Part shown: piece by piece, positions 1-8,506 of the stretch
How positions within the stretch are numbered: position 1 is the first letter of the stretch
How the letters are laid out: each line of letters opens with the position of its first letter
Program-made: the position numbers and the translations under genes
Notes under the pieces: generated by a model
What the model was told of the DNA's origin: nothing
The model's input: the letters and a program-made list of their open reading frames with translations, nothing else
Databases searched by the model: none
Origin: Candidatus Spechtbacterales bacterium
Lineage (GTDB): Bacteria; Patescibacteriota; Minisyncoccia; Spechtbacterales; 2-12-FULL-38-22
Reading direction: 5' to 3'
Assembly: GCA_040879145.1 (NCBI GenBank)
Contig: JBBDKX010000004.1
Span: 3,202 to 47,121 of the forward strand
DNA: 43,920 nucleotides

Positions 1-72
1 GTGACCACGCAGAAGTTTCCTTTTTCCTTCCATCTGTGAATCTTTCCCACATACCACACATTTCTTTGCCAT
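1..72 (-). CDS. rpmB: Ribosomal protein bL28, N-terminal part (cut by window edge)
   Basis: Reading the minus strand from the ATG at 72 gives 24 residues before the window ends, beginning MAKKCVVCGKD and continuing to KRKLLRGH. bL28 is a small protein of the large ribosomal subunit. The start carries a C-x2-C pair (residues 5 and 8), as in zinc-binding L28 forms, and the basic KRKLLRG stretch fits the family. The gene is divergent from the M50 protease gene. Only the first third is visible, so the identification rests on a short but characteristic N-terminus. Confidence 0.75.
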   Translation of the reverse strand, partial: MAKKCVVCGKDSQMEGKRKLLRGH

Positions 73-225
73 AATTTGATATATATGATTAGTTAATATA
101 TTATTAAATATATACTGCGTCGCTTGGAAAAGAAAATAAATTTTCTTTTCACTCACTATCCTCGTATATAGAATTAATACTATGATAGTATATATCAACC
201 TTAAATTAAAATCAAGATAACTTTT
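73..225. other. Divergent AT-rich intergenic region
   Basis: This gap separates the divergent bL28 and M50 protease genes and should hold a promoter in each direction. It contains small palindromes, ATACTA/TAGTAT around 178-192 and GAAAAT/ATTTTC around 133-146. No -35/-10 pair stands out in either direction, so no promoter is assigned. Confidence 0.4.
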
Positions 226-882
226 ATGGATGGAGGCTTTATAATATTTGCAATATATATAATTATACTTTTGTTTTCTGTTGTTTTGCATGAAGTATCT
301 CATGGCGCGGTCGCCAACTATCTTGGTGATCCCACCGCAAGAATGATGGGGCGTCTTACCTTGAACCCTCTTCCGCATTTGGATATGTTTGGTTCGGTTA
401 TCCTACCGCTTCTTTTGGCTATACCTATATTTTTTGGGATGCCGGCTATAATATTCGGCTGGGCGAAACCGGTGCCGTATAATCCCAATAATTTGCGTTA
501 CAAAAAATGGGGCCCCGCGCTTGTTGGAGGAGCGGGACCTGCTACTAACATTTTTTTGGCTTTGGTTTTTGGACTCGCGTTACGTTTTATTATGCCGCTT
601 CCCGCAGGTTCCCCTCTCACCGGAGCAGTAATTGTATTTTTTGCAATAACATATATTAATCTCTTACTTGCAATATTTAACATGGTTCCAATACCTCCTT
701 TGGATGGTTCAAAACTTATGTTCTCAATGTTTAATGTTCCGTATAAAACACGAATGTTTCTTGAACAGAATGGTTTCTTACTACTTTTGTTGTTTATATT
801 TTTTGGCTTCAAGATTATTCTCCCCCTGATAGAAGGGGCATTTGTGCTTATAACCGGCATCAACTCGGGCACTTTTATGTAA
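226..882 (+). CDS. M50 family site-2 protease-like membrane metallopeptidase
   Basis: A 218-residue membrane protein with the two signatures of M50 intramembrane zinc proteases: HEVSHG at residues 22-27 inside the first hydrophobic segment (HExxH, two zinc ligands and the catalytic Glu) and NMVPIPPLDG at 152-161 near the C-terminus (third ligand Asp). Four to six membrane segments can be seen. It lacks PDZ or CBS domains, so it is the compact form, similar to the YwhC/SpoIVFB-like group. Its substrate cannot be read from the sequence. It stands alone between bL28 (divergent) and the rpsL promoter. No SD precedes the ATG. Confidence 0.88.
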   Translation: MDGGFIIFAIYIIILLFSVVLHEVSHGAVANYLGDPTARMMGRLTLNPLPHLDMFGSVILPLLLAIPIFFGMPAIIFGWAKPVPYNPNNLRYKKWGPALVGGAGPATNIFLALVFGLALRFIMPLPAGSPLTGAVIVFFAITYINLLLAIFNMVPIPPLDGSKLMFSMFNVPYKTRMFLEQNGFLLLLLFIFFGFKIILPLIEGAFVLITGINSGTFM

Positions 883-900
883 GGCCTGCGGAGGCTTCAT

Positions 901-929
901 TTGACAATTATTTTTTTTTCATATAAATT
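901..929 (+). promoter_or_regulatory. Sigma-70 promoter of the str operon
   Basis: TTGACA at 901-906 and TAAATT at 924-929 are 17 bp apart. Transcription would start near 936, giving a leader of about 30 nt to rpsL. Confidence 0.7.
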
Positions 930-944
930 ACATAAGTATGAATT

Positions 945-963
945 AAGCGCATGTTGCGCTTTT
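945..963 (+). promoter_or_regulatory. Short hairpin plus U-run in the rpsL leader
   Basis: AAGCGC (945-950) and GCGCTT (956-961) form a 6-bp stem with a 5-nt loop, followed by a short U tract and then the rpsL ATG at 968. It resembles a weak intrinsic terminator placed just before the start codon and may act as an attenuator or shape initiation on a leader without SD. Confidence 0.5.
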
Positions 964-967
964 AAAT

Positions 968-1381
968 ATGCCGACAATAAATCAATTAGTTCGCAAATCA
1001 AGAAAGAAACCAAAGAAGAAAGATAAGTCTCCGGCTTTGAGTCGGGGTTTTAACGCGCTTCAAAACAAGCCGACGAGTTACCAGAGCCCATTTAAACGTG
1101 GAGTGTGTACGCGTGTTACAACAGTAACACCCAAGAAGCCTAACTCCGCATTGAGAAAGGTAGCCAGGGTGCGTCTTACTAACGGTATGGAAGTTACAGC
1201 TTATATTCCGGGAGAGGGGCACAACCTTCAGGAGCACTCCGTGGTTCTTATCCGCGGCGGAAGAGTGAAGGACTTGCCCGGTGTACGTTATCATATAGTG
1301 AGAGGTGTACTTGATACTGCAGGAGTTGAGGGAAGAAAAACTCAGCGCTCCAAGTACGGAACAAAAGCACCTAAGGAATAA
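968..1381 (+). CDS. rpsL: Ribosomal protein uS12
   Basis: A 137-residue small-subunit protein of the decoding centre. It shows [12 protein letters not shown] and the downstream block [14 protein letters not shown], the two conserved loops that contact the A-site codon-anticodon helix; Lys residues associated with streptomycin sensitivity are present. The basic N-terminus ([14 protein letters not shown]) binds rRNA. It is first in the str operon, 6 bp ahead of rpsG, and is preceded by its own promoter and a short hairpin. Length is normal. Confidence 0.98.
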   Translation: MPTINQLVRKSRKKPKKKDKSPALSRGFNALQNKPTSYQSPFKRGVCTRVTTVTPKKPNSALRKVARVRLTNGMEVTAYIPGEGHNLQEHSVVLIRGGRVKDLPGVRYHIVRGVLDTAGVEGRKTQRSKYGTKAPKE

Positions 1382-1387
1382 AAAACT

Positions 1388-1855
1388 ATGAGAAAACAAG
1401 GAGGATTTAAAAGAAGGGTATTGCAGCCCGATTACAAATACAACAACCCGCTGGTGACTAAGTTCGTCAACTATATAATGTGGGAAGGAAAAAAATCTGT
1501 TGCACGTAAAGTTGTTTACGATGCTTTTGATATTATTCAGAAAAAGACAAAAGAAGATCCTATGGACGTTTTTGATAAGGCTCTTAAGAATGTCGCGCCA
1601 ACCCTTGAAGTAAAAACACGAAGAATAGGAGGTGCAAACTATCAGGTACCTATACAGGTTAAGGGTGACAGGCGCATCATACTTGCTATGCGTTGGATTC
1701 GTGAATCTTCAAGAAATCAAAAAGGAAAACCCATGGCTCAAAGCCTCGCGCAGGAGCTTATGGCTGCTGCAAACAATGAGGGCGAAGCTATTAAGAAGAA
1801 AGAAGCAACTGAGAGAACGGCTCGTGCTAACCGCGCGTTTGCCCATTTTGCATAA
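1388..1855 (+). CDS. rpsG: Ribosomal protein uS7
   Basis: A 155-residue protein that nucleates assembly of the 30S head and lines the E/P site. Conserved family blocks are present: [17 protein letters not shown], then [14 protein letters not shown], then a helical region ending with [10 protein letters not shown]. It follows rpsL after 6 bp and precedes fusA by 2 bp, so the three genes are translationally close. No SD is visible; the ATG follows an AATAAAAAACT stretch. Confidence 0.98.
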   Translation: MRKQGGFKRRVLQPDYKYNNPLVTKFVNYIMWEGKKSVARKVVYDAFDIIQKKTKEDPMDVFDKALKNVAPTLEVKTRRIGGANYQVPIQVKGDRRIILAMRWIRESSRNQKGKPMAQSLAQELMAAANNEGEAIKKKEATERTARANRAFAHFA

Positions 1856-1857
1856 AT

Positions 1858-3963
1858 ATGCCCAGAGAATATCCACTTGAAAAAGTTAGAAATATCGGTA
1901 TAATCGCGCACATTGACGCCGGAAAAACAACAGTTAGTGAGCGCATACTTTTTTATACAGGTATTTCCCACAAAATAGGAGAGGTTCACGAAGGAGAGGC
2001 TATTATGGATTGGATGGAGCAGGAACAGGAGAGAGGTATTACAATAACCTCTGCTGCTACTACTGCCTTTTGGGTTCCCAGCTACTTACCTCAGGACCAA
2101 CAGGAAAATAAATATAGAATAAATATTATTGACACTCCCGGACACGTTGACTTTACTGTAGAGGTAGAGCGCTCTTTACGCGTCTTGGATGGAGGGGTTG
2201 TAGTTTTTGATGGTGTTGCCGGAGTTGAACCGCAGTCAGAGACAGTTTGGCGGCAAGCCGATAAATATAAGGTTCCCAGATTTTGCTTTGTAAATAAAAT
2301 GGACAGGATGGGAGCCAGTTTTGATTTTAGCTTTAACTCTATAAAAGAAAGACTCAGCCCCAATGCTGTGGCAATACAACTTCCCGTTGGAGCCGAGAGT
2401 GATTTTGACGGCGTTATTGACCTTGTAAATATGCAGTGGATAAGAAACGAAGGTGAACATGGTGAAAAAGTTTTACGCGAAGAAGTTCCCGCCAATCTTA
2501 AGGAGCAGGCGGAGAAGATGAGAGCAGAACTTGTTGAAAGAGTGGCTGAGCAGGATGAAGAGCTTACAGATAAATTTTTAAATGGTGAAGAAATAAGCGT
2601 AGATGAGCTGAAGAAGTCTTTGCGAAAAGCGACAATAGATAATAAACTTATACCTGTTTTGTGTGGAACAGCTTTGAAAAATCAGGGCATACAATCTCTT
2701 TTAGACGCAGTTGTTGAGTATCTTCCCAGTCCTGTAGATGTACCTGCTGTTCAGGGTGAAGACCCAGATAGTGAAGAGCACATTCAGGTAAATGTAACAG
2801 ATGAGGAACCTTTTGCGGCACTCGCTTTTAAAGTTGCAACAGATCCTTTTGTGGGGCAACTTGTATACTTCAGAGTTTACTCAGGTACTCTTTCTTCAGG
2901 ATCCTATGTGTTAAACGCCTCTACTGGAGACAAGGAGCGCTTAAGCCGAATTTTACGCATGCACTCAAACCACAGAGAAGAGGTGGATGCAATATATTCG
3001 GGAGATATTGCCGCTGCAGTTGGTTTGAAGGGAACCACGACAGGAGATACGCTTGTTGACCCTAAGCGACCTCTTGTATTGGAAAAAATAACATTTCCTC
3101 AACCGGTTATCGCTGTGCGTATTGAACCAAAGACACGCGCTGATCAGGATAAAATGGGAATTGCTTTACGACGTCTTGCCGAAGAAGACCCTACATTTCA
3201 GATAAGTTCCGACGAAGAAACAGGAGAAACAATTATATCGGGCATGGGAGAGCTACATCTTGAAGTTCTTGTAGATAGAATGAAGAGGGAATTTAAGGTT
3301 GAGGCCAATGTTGGACAGCCACAGGTAGCTTACAGAGAAACAATACGAATTGAAGCTGAGGCTGAAGGTAAGTACATAAGACAAACAGGAGGACGCGGAC
3401 AGTATGGACACGTCTATCTTAGAGTAGAACCCATGGAGGCAGGCGAGGGCTTTGAGTTTTCCAATGAGATAAAAGGAGGCGCTATTCCCCAGGAGTACAT
3501 TCCACATGTAGGCAAAGGTGTTCAGGAGGCTATGGGCAAAGGTGTTTTAGCCGGTTATCCTATGGTGGATATTAAAGCTACGCTTTATGACGGATCTTTT
3601 CATGAGGTTGATTCATCTGAATCGGCATTTAAAATTGCGGGCTCTATAGCTTTTCAGGAAGCTGTTAAAAATGCAAAACCTGTTCTACTTGAGCCTATGA
3701 TGAAGATGGAGGTTACAATTCCTGAAGAATATCTCGGTGATATAACAGGAGACTTAAGTTCCAGAAGAGGTCAAATAGAAGAACTTGGTGAAAGAGCTAA
3801 TCTTAAAACAGTTAGAGCGATAGTTCCTCTATCCGGACTATTTGGGTACACAACAGAGTTGCGTTCTATGACGCAGGGACGGGGTACCGCGATAATGGAA
3901 TTTAGCCATTATGCTGAAGTTCCGCAGAGCATTTCTCAAGAAATAATGGAATCACGGAAATAA
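1858..3963 (+). CDS. fusA: Elongation factor G
   Basis: The 701-residue translocase GTPase. G1 is AHIDAGKTT (residues 17-25), G2 lies in [13 protein letters not shown]3 is DTPGH and G4 is NKMD, followed by domains II-V with the expected length. It drives tRNA-mRNA movement and, with ribosome recycling factor, subunit splitting. Only 2 bp separate it from rpsG. Unlike many str operons, tuf does not follow directly: a palindromic element and a small Phd-like gene lie between. Confidence 0.98.
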   Translation: MPREYPLEKVRNIGIIAHIDAGKTTVSERILFYTGISHKIGEVHEGEAIMDWMEQEQERGITITSAATTAFWVPSYLPQDQQENKYRINIIDTPGHVDFTVEVERSLRVLDGGVVVFDGVAGVEPQSETVWRQADKYKVPRFCFVNKMDRMGASFDFSFNSIKERLSPNAVAIQLPVGAESDFDGVIDLVNMQWIRNEGEHGEKVLREEVPANLKEQAEKMRAELVERVAEQDEELTDKFLNGEEISVDELKKSLRKATIDNKLIPVLCGTALKNQGIQSLLDAVVEYLPSPVDVPAVQGEDPDSEEHIQVNVTDEEPFAALAFKVATDPFVGQLVYFRVYSGTLSSGSYVLNASTGDKERLSRILRMHSNHREEVDAIYSGDIAAAVGLKGTTTGDTLVDPKRPLVLEKITFPQPVIAVRIEPKTRADQDKMGIALRRLAEEDPTFQISSDEETGETIISGMGELHLEVLVDRMKREFKVEANVGQPQVAYRETIRIEAEAEGKYIRQTGGRGQYGHVYLRVEPMEAGEGFEFSNEIKGGAIPQEYIPHVGKGVQEAMGKGVLAGYPMVDIKATLYDGSFHEVDSSESAFKIAGSIAFQEAVKNAKPVLLEPMMKMEVTIPEEYLGDITGDLSSRRGQIEELGERANLKTVRAIVPLSGLFGYTTELRSMTQGRGTAIMEFSHYAEVPQSISQEIMESRK

Positions 3964-4006
3964 AGTTGAGCTTAATGAGCGCGTAGCGTGAATTTAGTGA
4001 AACTTA

Positions 4007-4152
4007 CCCCGCCCTTATTTTGCTTCGTATAACCAGCATAAGCAGGATTCTAAGTTTAAGTAATTTAAAATCCTGCGGCGCTGTGCCCACATAGGGCAGG
4101 GGCTATTCGCCCCTTGCGCCGCCAGGGTATACAAGGCAAAATAAGGGCGGGG
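4007..4152. repeat. 146-bp inverted-repeat element between fusA and the Phd-like gene
   Basis: The ends are a perfect 17-bp inverted repeat, CCCCGCCCTTATTTTGC at 4007-4023 and its complement at 4136-4152. Inside lie three nested hairpins: GCAGGATT/AATCCTGC, GCCC/GGGC and GGGG/CCCC, bracketed by GGCGC/GCGCC. There is no ORF inside. It may be a MITE-like element or a long processed stem in the str transcript. Confidence 0.75.
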
Positions 4153-4162
4153 TGCTCAGTTT

Positions 4163-4185
4163 TGCCTGCCTACCGCAGGCAGGCA
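4163..4185. repeat. TGCCTGCCT palindrome
   Basis: TGCCTGCCT (4163-4171) and AGGCAGGCA (4177-4185) form a perfect 9-bp stem with loop ACCGC. A close relative occurs after rplB (9351-9390), so this GC-rich palindrome is a dispersed unit. A further small hairpin, TTGCCC/GGGCAA, follows at 4212-4227 just before the next gene. Confidence 0.65.
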
Positions 4186-4234
4186 GCCAATCGGGCTGCG
4201 TTAAAATTAACTTGCCCTCTTGGGCAAAAATGGC

Positions 4235-4618
4235 ATGTGGGATAAATTAAAAGAAATATTAAAAGCAAGTGGGGGAAAGGCAGTTATTGTTGAAGATGGA
4301 GATCCAAAATATATTGTAATACCCGTTGATGAGTATCTTAAACTTACCGGCGGAGTTAATAGTGTGGCACAGCCGGCTTTAGGCGGGGAGGAAAAAACCA
4401 CCCCCTCACCCTTTGGGAGCTCCGAAACATCTGCTCAGTCCAGCCCCGCTCAGCCCGCGCCCGCAAACGATAACGAATCCATTTTTTTGGGAGCAATTGA
4501 TCCGTCGCGAAGCGATGCGCCTGTAGACTTGAGCGATATTGACACAGCGGACACCCCATCACTGGCTGATTATAATGGATACAGTTCTGATATAGATTTA
4601 AGCGACCTGCCTTTATAG
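4235..4618 (+). CDS. Phd/YefM antitoxin-like small protein
   Basis: I chose the ATG at 4235 (127 residues), over a TTG at 4220 that overlaps a hairpin. Residues 1-40 read MWDKLKEILKASGGKAVIVE and then a strand-helix pattern (KYIVIPVDEYLKL) resembling the DNA-binding fold of Phd/YefM antitoxins, in which similar V-I-P-V-x-E-Y-x-x-L blocks occur. The rest is a low-complexity acidic, Pro/Ser-rich tail with repeated DLSD motifs. No toxin gene is adjacent, which argues against a standard toxin-antitoxin pair. It sits between fusA and tuf and may be a regulator or a structural small protein. Function unproven. Confidence 0.55.
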   Translation: MWDKLKEILKASGGKAVIVEDGDPKYIVIPVDEYLKLTGGVNSVAQPALGGEEKTTPSPFGSSETSAQSSPAQPAPANDNESIFLGAIDPSRSDAPVDLSDIDTADTPSLADYNGYSSDIDLSDLPL

Positions 4619-4631
4619 AATTGTAACGGGG

Positions 4632-4659
4632 TTGACGAATTATTTAACTCGTGTAAAAT
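4632..4659 (+). promoter_or_regulatory. Promoter upstream of tuf
   Basis: TTGACG (4632-4637) and TAAAAT (4654-4659) are separated by 16 bp. This gives a leader of about 120 nt before tuf, which ends in a GGC-GAA-GCC mini-hairpin and an A-rich stretch ahead of the ATG at 4788. Confidence 0.55.
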
Positions 4660-4787
4660 ATTATTTGTATCTCTGCATACTGCATAGATCAACTTTTAAT
4701 CAAATAATTATTAAAAATTAATAACTAAGCTCGCTTCGTTCGCTTACTTTTAACTGTTTGTGAGGCGAAGCCAAACAAAACAAATTT

Positions 4788-5984
4788 ATGGCAGTAGAAA
4801 AATTTGAACGAACAAAACCGCACGTTAACGTCGGTACAATTGGTCACGTAGACCACGGTAAGACAACACTTACGGCAGCACTTTTGAAGTATGCTCAGCT
4901 TACGGGCATGAAGCATTCAGAAAAAAACATTGATCAGATTGACGCAGCTCCTGAAGAAAGGGAGCGAGGTATTACAATTGCGTTAGCTCACGTAGAGTAC
5001 GAGACAGAAGCGCGTCACTATGCCCACATCGATGCCCCTGGACACGCTGACTACATTAAGAACATGATTACAGGTGCCGCTCAGATGGACGGTGCCATTT
5101 TGGTGGTTTCAGCTGCTGATGGACCTATGCCCCAAACTCGTGAGCACATATTGCTTGCGCACCAGGTGGGTGTTCCAAAGATTATTGTTTTTCTAAACAA
5201 AGTTGACCAGGTTGATGATCCGGAACTTATAGATCTTGTTGAAGCTGAGGTTCGTGAACTTCTTTCAAAATATGAATATGATGGAGACAACACTCCAATT
5301 ATAAGAGGTTCTGCTCTGCAGGCCTTGAATGCCTCAAGTGTTGACGACGATGCCGCAAAGCCTATGGGTGAACTTCTTAAGGCGGTAGATGAGTACATAC
5401 CTGTACCCGAAAGAGAGGTAGACAAGCCCTTTCTTATGCCCATTGAAGACGTTTTTTCAATTGAGGGACGCGGAACAGTTGTAACAGGAAGGATTGAAAG
5501 AGGAAAAGTAAATGTAGGTGAAGAGATTGAAATTGTTGGTATGAGAGACACGCAAAAGACAGCTGTTACAGGAGTAGAGATGTTTAATAAACAACTTGAC
5601 GAAGGATTGGCCGGAGATAACGTAGGGCTTCTTTTACGAGGTCTTAAAAAAGACGATGTAGAAAGAGGACAAGTTATTGTAAAGACAGGATCTGTAACTC
5701 CGCACACAGAGTTTGAAGCTGAGGTATATATTCTAAAGAAGGAAGAAGGAGGAAGGCACACACCCTTTTTTACAGGTTACAAGCCTCAGTTCTACTTTAG
5801 AACAACTGATGTAACGGGAGATGTAACTTTGCCTGAGGGTACTGAAATGGTAATGCCCGGCGATACTGTAACTTTTAAAGTAAAGCTTGTGGTACCGGTT
5901 GCGATGGAAGAAAAGCAGAGGTTTGCTATCCGTGAAGGAGGCAAGACTGTAGGTGCGGGGGTTATTACTAAGGTTGTAAACTAA
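4788..5984 (+). CDS. tuf: Elongation factor Tu
   Basis: A 398-residue GTPase that delivers aminoacyl-tRNA to the ribosome. G1 is GHVDHGKTT (19-27); G3 is DAPGH (82-86) and G4 is NKVD. Domains II and III follow, with [13 protein letters not shown]. Two local differences from the commonest bacterial sequence: switch I reads [14 protein letters not shown] (AL where NT is usual), and G3 has Ala where Cys is usual. It has its own promoter and leads into rpsJ after 32 bp. Confidence 0.98.
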   Translation: MAVEKFERTKPHVNVGTIGHVDHGKTTLTAALLKYAQLTGMKHSEKNIDQIDAAPEERERGITIALAHVEYETEARHYAHIDAPGHADYIKNMITGAAQMDGAILVVSAADGPMPQTREHILLAHQVGVPKIIVFLNKVDQVDDPELIDLVEAEVRELLSKYEYDGDNTPIIRGSALQALNASSVDDDAAKPMGELLKAVDEYIPVPEREVDKPFLMPIEDVFSIEGRGTVVTGRIERGKVNVGEEIEIVGMRDTQKTAVTGVEMFNKQLDEGLAGDNVGLLLRGLKKDDVERGQVIVKTGSVTPHTEFEAEVYILKKEEGGRHTPFFTGYKPQFYFRTTDVTGDVTLPEGTEMVMPGDTVTFKVKLVVPVAMEEKQRFAIREGGKTVGAGVITKVVN

Positions 5985-6016
5985 ATAGTTTAGCAGGATT
6001 AAATTACATTTCCAAT

Positions 6017-6370
6017 ATGGCAAGCGCGCAAGATGCGAAATCAAAAACCAAAGAAAAAGAAGATCTAAGGCAAAGAATTAGGATAAAAATAAAATCTTAT
6101 GATCATCAGGTTATCGACTCTAGTGTTAAACAGATAGTTGATACTGCTCTTCGTTATGGTTCAGAGATTAAAGGGCCCGTCCCCTTACCTACAGAGATAA
6201 AGAAGTACACGGTAAATAGATCTAGTTTTGTTCACAAAACATCCAGAGAGCAGTTTGAAATGCGAATCCATAAGCGTCTTATAGACATATACAATCCTTC
6301 GGGACAGTTAATAGACGCATTAATGGATTTAAATTTGCCTGCAGGGGTTGATATTGAGGTGAAAATGTAA
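6017..6370 (+). CDS. rpsJ: Ribosomal protein uS10
   Basis: A 117-residue small-subunit protein, also known as NusE in antitermination complexes. The core [20 protein letters not shown] and the block [20 protein letters not shown] are typical. A charged N-terminal extension of about 20 residues ([19 protein letters not shown]) precedes the usual start. It follows tuf and is separated from rplC by 254 bp of palindromic sequence, much longer than other gaps in the series. Confidence 0.97.
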   Translation: MASAQDAKSKTKEKEDLRQRIRIKIKSYDHQVIDSSVKQIVDTALRYGSEIKGPVPLPTEIKKYTVNRSSFVHKTSREQFEMRIHKRLIDIYNPSGQLIDALMDLNLPAGVDIEVKM

Positions 6371-6431
6371 TATACTGTCACTGCTTAAAGATATTTAAAT
6401 TATAAATACAGGCCCTCATTAGGAGAGCCAA

Positions 6432-6501
6432 AACCCGCCCAAATTTTTGGATAAGTTCCTCTTTTAAAAGAGGTAATACTGTCTAAAAACTTGGGCGGGT
6501 T
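6432..6501 (+). promoter_or_regulatory. Long hairpin in the rpsJ-rplC gap
   Basis: AACCCGCCCAA (6432-6442) pairs perfectly with TTGGGCGGGTT (6491-6501); a perfect CCTCTT/AAGAGG hairpin lies inside. It could be a processing site, an attenuator for the downstream S10 genes, or a mobile palindrome. No strong T-run follows. Confidence 0.55.
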
Positions 6502-6514
6502 ATGTTGAAAGCGA

Positions 6515-6603
6515 GCTAACGCTCGCTTTGATTACGCTGATAATAGCTGATACCACTGATGGTATTTAGAGTATCAGCGAAATCAGTTACTATCAGCGGT
6601 ATC
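6515..6603. repeat. 89-bp palindromic repeat, copy 1 (upstream of rplC)
   Basis: Matches 12121-12209 at 88 of 89 positions. Inside, two arms of about 26 nt (6535-6560 and 6574-6599), each built from CTGAT-containing units, form an imperfect inverted repeat around a 13-nt loop. It ends 21 nt before the rplC ATG; a TTTTGC-GAA-GCAAAA mini-hairpin fills the remaining space. Confidence 0.88.
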
Positions 6604-6624
6604 TGATTTTGCGAAGCAAAATTT

Positions 6625-7242
6625 ATGAAATTTATTATTGGAAAAAAATTAGGAATGACACAGATTTACGACAATAATGGTAATGTTGTTCCGGTAACTT
6701 TAATTGACGCATCGGGTGCCGCTGTTACCCAAGTGCTTAAGGAAGACAAGCAGGGGTATAATGCTGTCCAGCTTGGCGTGGGCAGTAAAAAGCTCAGCAA
6801 GCCGGAACAGGGGCATATTAAAGACTCTGTTGATGATAAAGGAAATGGATTTGCTTTTTTGCGTGAGTTTCACGTAGAAGGAGGCGAGCTTAAAAAAGGA
6901 GATAAGATTGTAGTAGACCAGTTTGAGGTGGGTGACAAAGTTGTTGTCCGCGGCACAACTAAAGGAAAAGGTTTTCAAGGAGTTGTTAAGAGGTGGGGAT
7001 TTGCCGGCGGGAATAAAACCCATGGCAACAAACACACCCTCCGTACCCCCGGGTCTATAGGGTCAGCATTTCCACAGCGCGTTTTTAAAGGATTAAAAAT
7101 GGCGGGACACATGGGTGTTGACCAAAAAAGCGTAATAAATTTGAAGGTTGCATATATAGATAAAGAAAATAACATCCTGGGCGTTAAAGGTTCCGTCCCC
7201 GGCAACAACGGCAGTTATGTAGAGGTTGTTACAAGAAAATAA
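6625..7242 (+). CDS. rplC: Ribosomal protein uL3
   Basis: A 205-residue large-subunit protein whose extended loop reaches toward the peptidyl transferase centre. The N-terminus MKFIIGKKLGMTQIYDN and the central GFQGVVKRWGFAGG, with the Gln that is methylated in some bacteria, are diagnostic. It is followed 2 bp later by rplD. The start lies directly after a TTTTGC-GAA-GCAAAA hairpin and an 89-bp repeat, with no SD. Confidence 0.98.
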   Translation: MKFIIGKKLGMTQIYDNNGNVVPVTLIDASGAAVTQVLKEDKQGYNAVQLGVGSKKLSKPEQGHIKDSVDDKGNGFAFLREFHVEGGELKKGDKIVVDQFEVGDKVVVRGTTKGKGFQGVVKRWGFAGGNKTHGNKHTLRTPGSIGSAFPQRVFKGLKMAGHMGVDQKSVINLKVAYIDKENNILGVKGSVPGNNGSYVEVVTRK

Positions 7243-7244
7243 AC

Positions 7245-7985
7245 ATGATCAAGCTTGAAGTATACAACAAAGAAGGAAAGAAAACAGGTTCTCAGGAAGT
7301 ACCCGAAACTGTTTTTGGATTATCTCGCAATGACGCTCTTGTGCATCAGGTGTATACATCAAAACTTGCTAATAAGCGTCGCCCTTACGCACATACAAAA
7401 ACCAGAGCGGAAGTTAGAGGAGGAGGGCGAAAACCATGGAGACAGAAAGGAACCGGGCGCGCAAGGCATGGGTCAACCCGTTCGCCCATATGGGTCGGAG
7501 GTGGTGTGACATTTGGTCCACGCAATGACCGTGTTTTTTCAAAGAAAGTAAACAAGAAAATGAATCGTAAAGCTATTGTTACAGCGCTTAGCGCGAAAGC
7601 GGAAGCCGGAAATATATATGTAGCAGAGTCTCTTGAATATCCGGAGTTAAAAACAAAGCATGGCGCGGGATTTATTTTTCAGTTGGGCATTCAGGGTAAA
7701 TCCGCTGTAGTTTATGGAACAGCAGAAGATAAAGGTTTTAGCAGGGTGTTTCGTAACTTACCAAGAGTAAAACCTGTAAATATAAACAGGCTAAACATAC
7801 TGGACATTTTAGATAATAGATATTGTATAATTTCAAAAACAGCATTAACACATATAATTAATCAATATGCCAATACTTCAACACATATTCAAAAAGAATC
7901 AGGGGAAGGAAAGGCCCCAAACTCAGAAGAAAAAACTGAGAGAAGAAAAGCAGGGGCAGAGAGAGCAGGAGTTAAAGAAAACTGA
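7245..7985 (+). CDS. rplD: Ribosomal protein uL4 with C-terminal extension
   Basis: A 246-residue protein; most bacterial L4 are about 205-210 residues. The family blocks are clear: RPYAHTKTRAEVRGGGRKPWRQKGTGRARHG is the extended loop lining the exit tunnel, and the globular end runs to ISKTALTHIINQ. The last 40 or so residues (from about 207) are a charged tail of Lys, Glu and Arg. Its final 119 nt are shared in another frame with the start of rplW, so the tail is probably a by-product of, or constrained by, that overlap. Confidence 0.96.
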   Translation: MIKLEVYNKEGKKTGSQEVPETVFGLSRNDALVHQVYTSKLANKRRPYAHTKTRAEVRGGGRKPWRQKGTGRARHGSTRSPIWVGGGVTFGPRNDRVFSKKVNKKMNRKAIVTALSAKAEAGNIYVAESLEYPELKTKHGAGFIFQLGIQGKSAVVYGTAEDKGFSRVFRNLPRVKPVNINRLNILDILDNRYCIISKTALTHIINQYANTSTHIQKESGEGKAPNSEEKTERRKAGAERAGVKEN

Positions 7986-8352
7986 TAAGCTCCAGACGGA
8001 ATCCGGTTCACCTAAGACAAAGAAGAGTAGGGATAAGCAGTCAACCTCTGCAATCAATTTAAATAACGCTTACGGCGCTTATGGAGTTGTATTGCGACCA
8101 CATATATCTGAAAAGAGTGTTTCTCAAAATTCTGAAGGAAAATATGTGTTTGAGGTAGCTCCCCAGGCAGGAAAGAAAGAGATACAGAAGGCAATTGAAA
8201 TTATGTATGGTGTTAAGGTTGATAGTGTAAATAAAATTAAAATGCCTGCAAAAAGAACACGATATAGATTTCAGAGCGGTACAAGTTCACGCCCTGGCAA
8301 GGCAGTTGTTACCTTGAAGAAGGGGCAAGAAATAGAAGTTTTACCACAGTAA
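7867..8352 (+). CDS. rplW: Ribosomal protein uL23 with long N-terminal extension
   Basis: A 161-residue protein; ordinary L23 is about 95-100. The L23 domain starts near residue 66 (GVVLRPHISEKSVSQ) and continues through IMYGVKVDSVNKIKM. The first 60 or so residues are highly charged, rich in Lys, Gln and Glu. No ATG occurs in this frame between 7867 and the core, so the upstream start, inside rplD, is needed. The overlap is 119 nt. L23 docks trigger factor and SRP at the tunnel exit. Confidence 0.95.
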   Translation: MPILQHIFKKNQGKERPQTQKKKLREEKQGQREQELKKTDKLQTESGSPKTKKSRDKQSTSAINLNNAYGAYGVVLRPHISEKSVSQNSEGKYVFEVAPQAGKKEIQKAIEIMYGVKVDSVNKIKMPAKRTRYRFQSGTSSRPGKAVVTLKKGQEIEVLPQ

Positions 8353-8416
8353 AGTAGTTGCTTAACGAGCAAAGCATTTAAATTTATTGAATGCTTTGAG
8401 AGTTTAGAAACTACTT

Positions 8417-8455
8417 ACCCAGCACTTACTTTGAAATTCAAAGTAAGTGCTGGGT
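8417..8455 (+). promoter_or_regulatory. Perfect 17-bp hairpin before rplB
   Basis: ACCCAGCACTTACTTTG (8417-8433) and its exact complement (8439-8455) enclose the loop AAATT. Just upstream, CAAAGCATT/AATGCTTTG gives a second 9-bp stem. There is no U-run, so this is more likely a processing or stability element, or a mobile palindrome, than a terminator. Confidence 0.65.
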
Positions 8456-8506
8456 GCTCATGAATGTAAGCTCATGCATCGCATGGCTCGCATTCGCTAA
8501 CCATTC

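Noticed and set aside
4220-4234. TTG start for the Phd-like protein
   Set aside because: It lies in a TTGCCC/GGGCAA hairpin. The ATG at 4235 starts a normal amphipathic helix.
5081-5761. 226-codon minus-strand ORF
   Set aside because: Lies wholly inside tuf in antisense and is Ser/Thr-rich in the way expected of a shadow frame.
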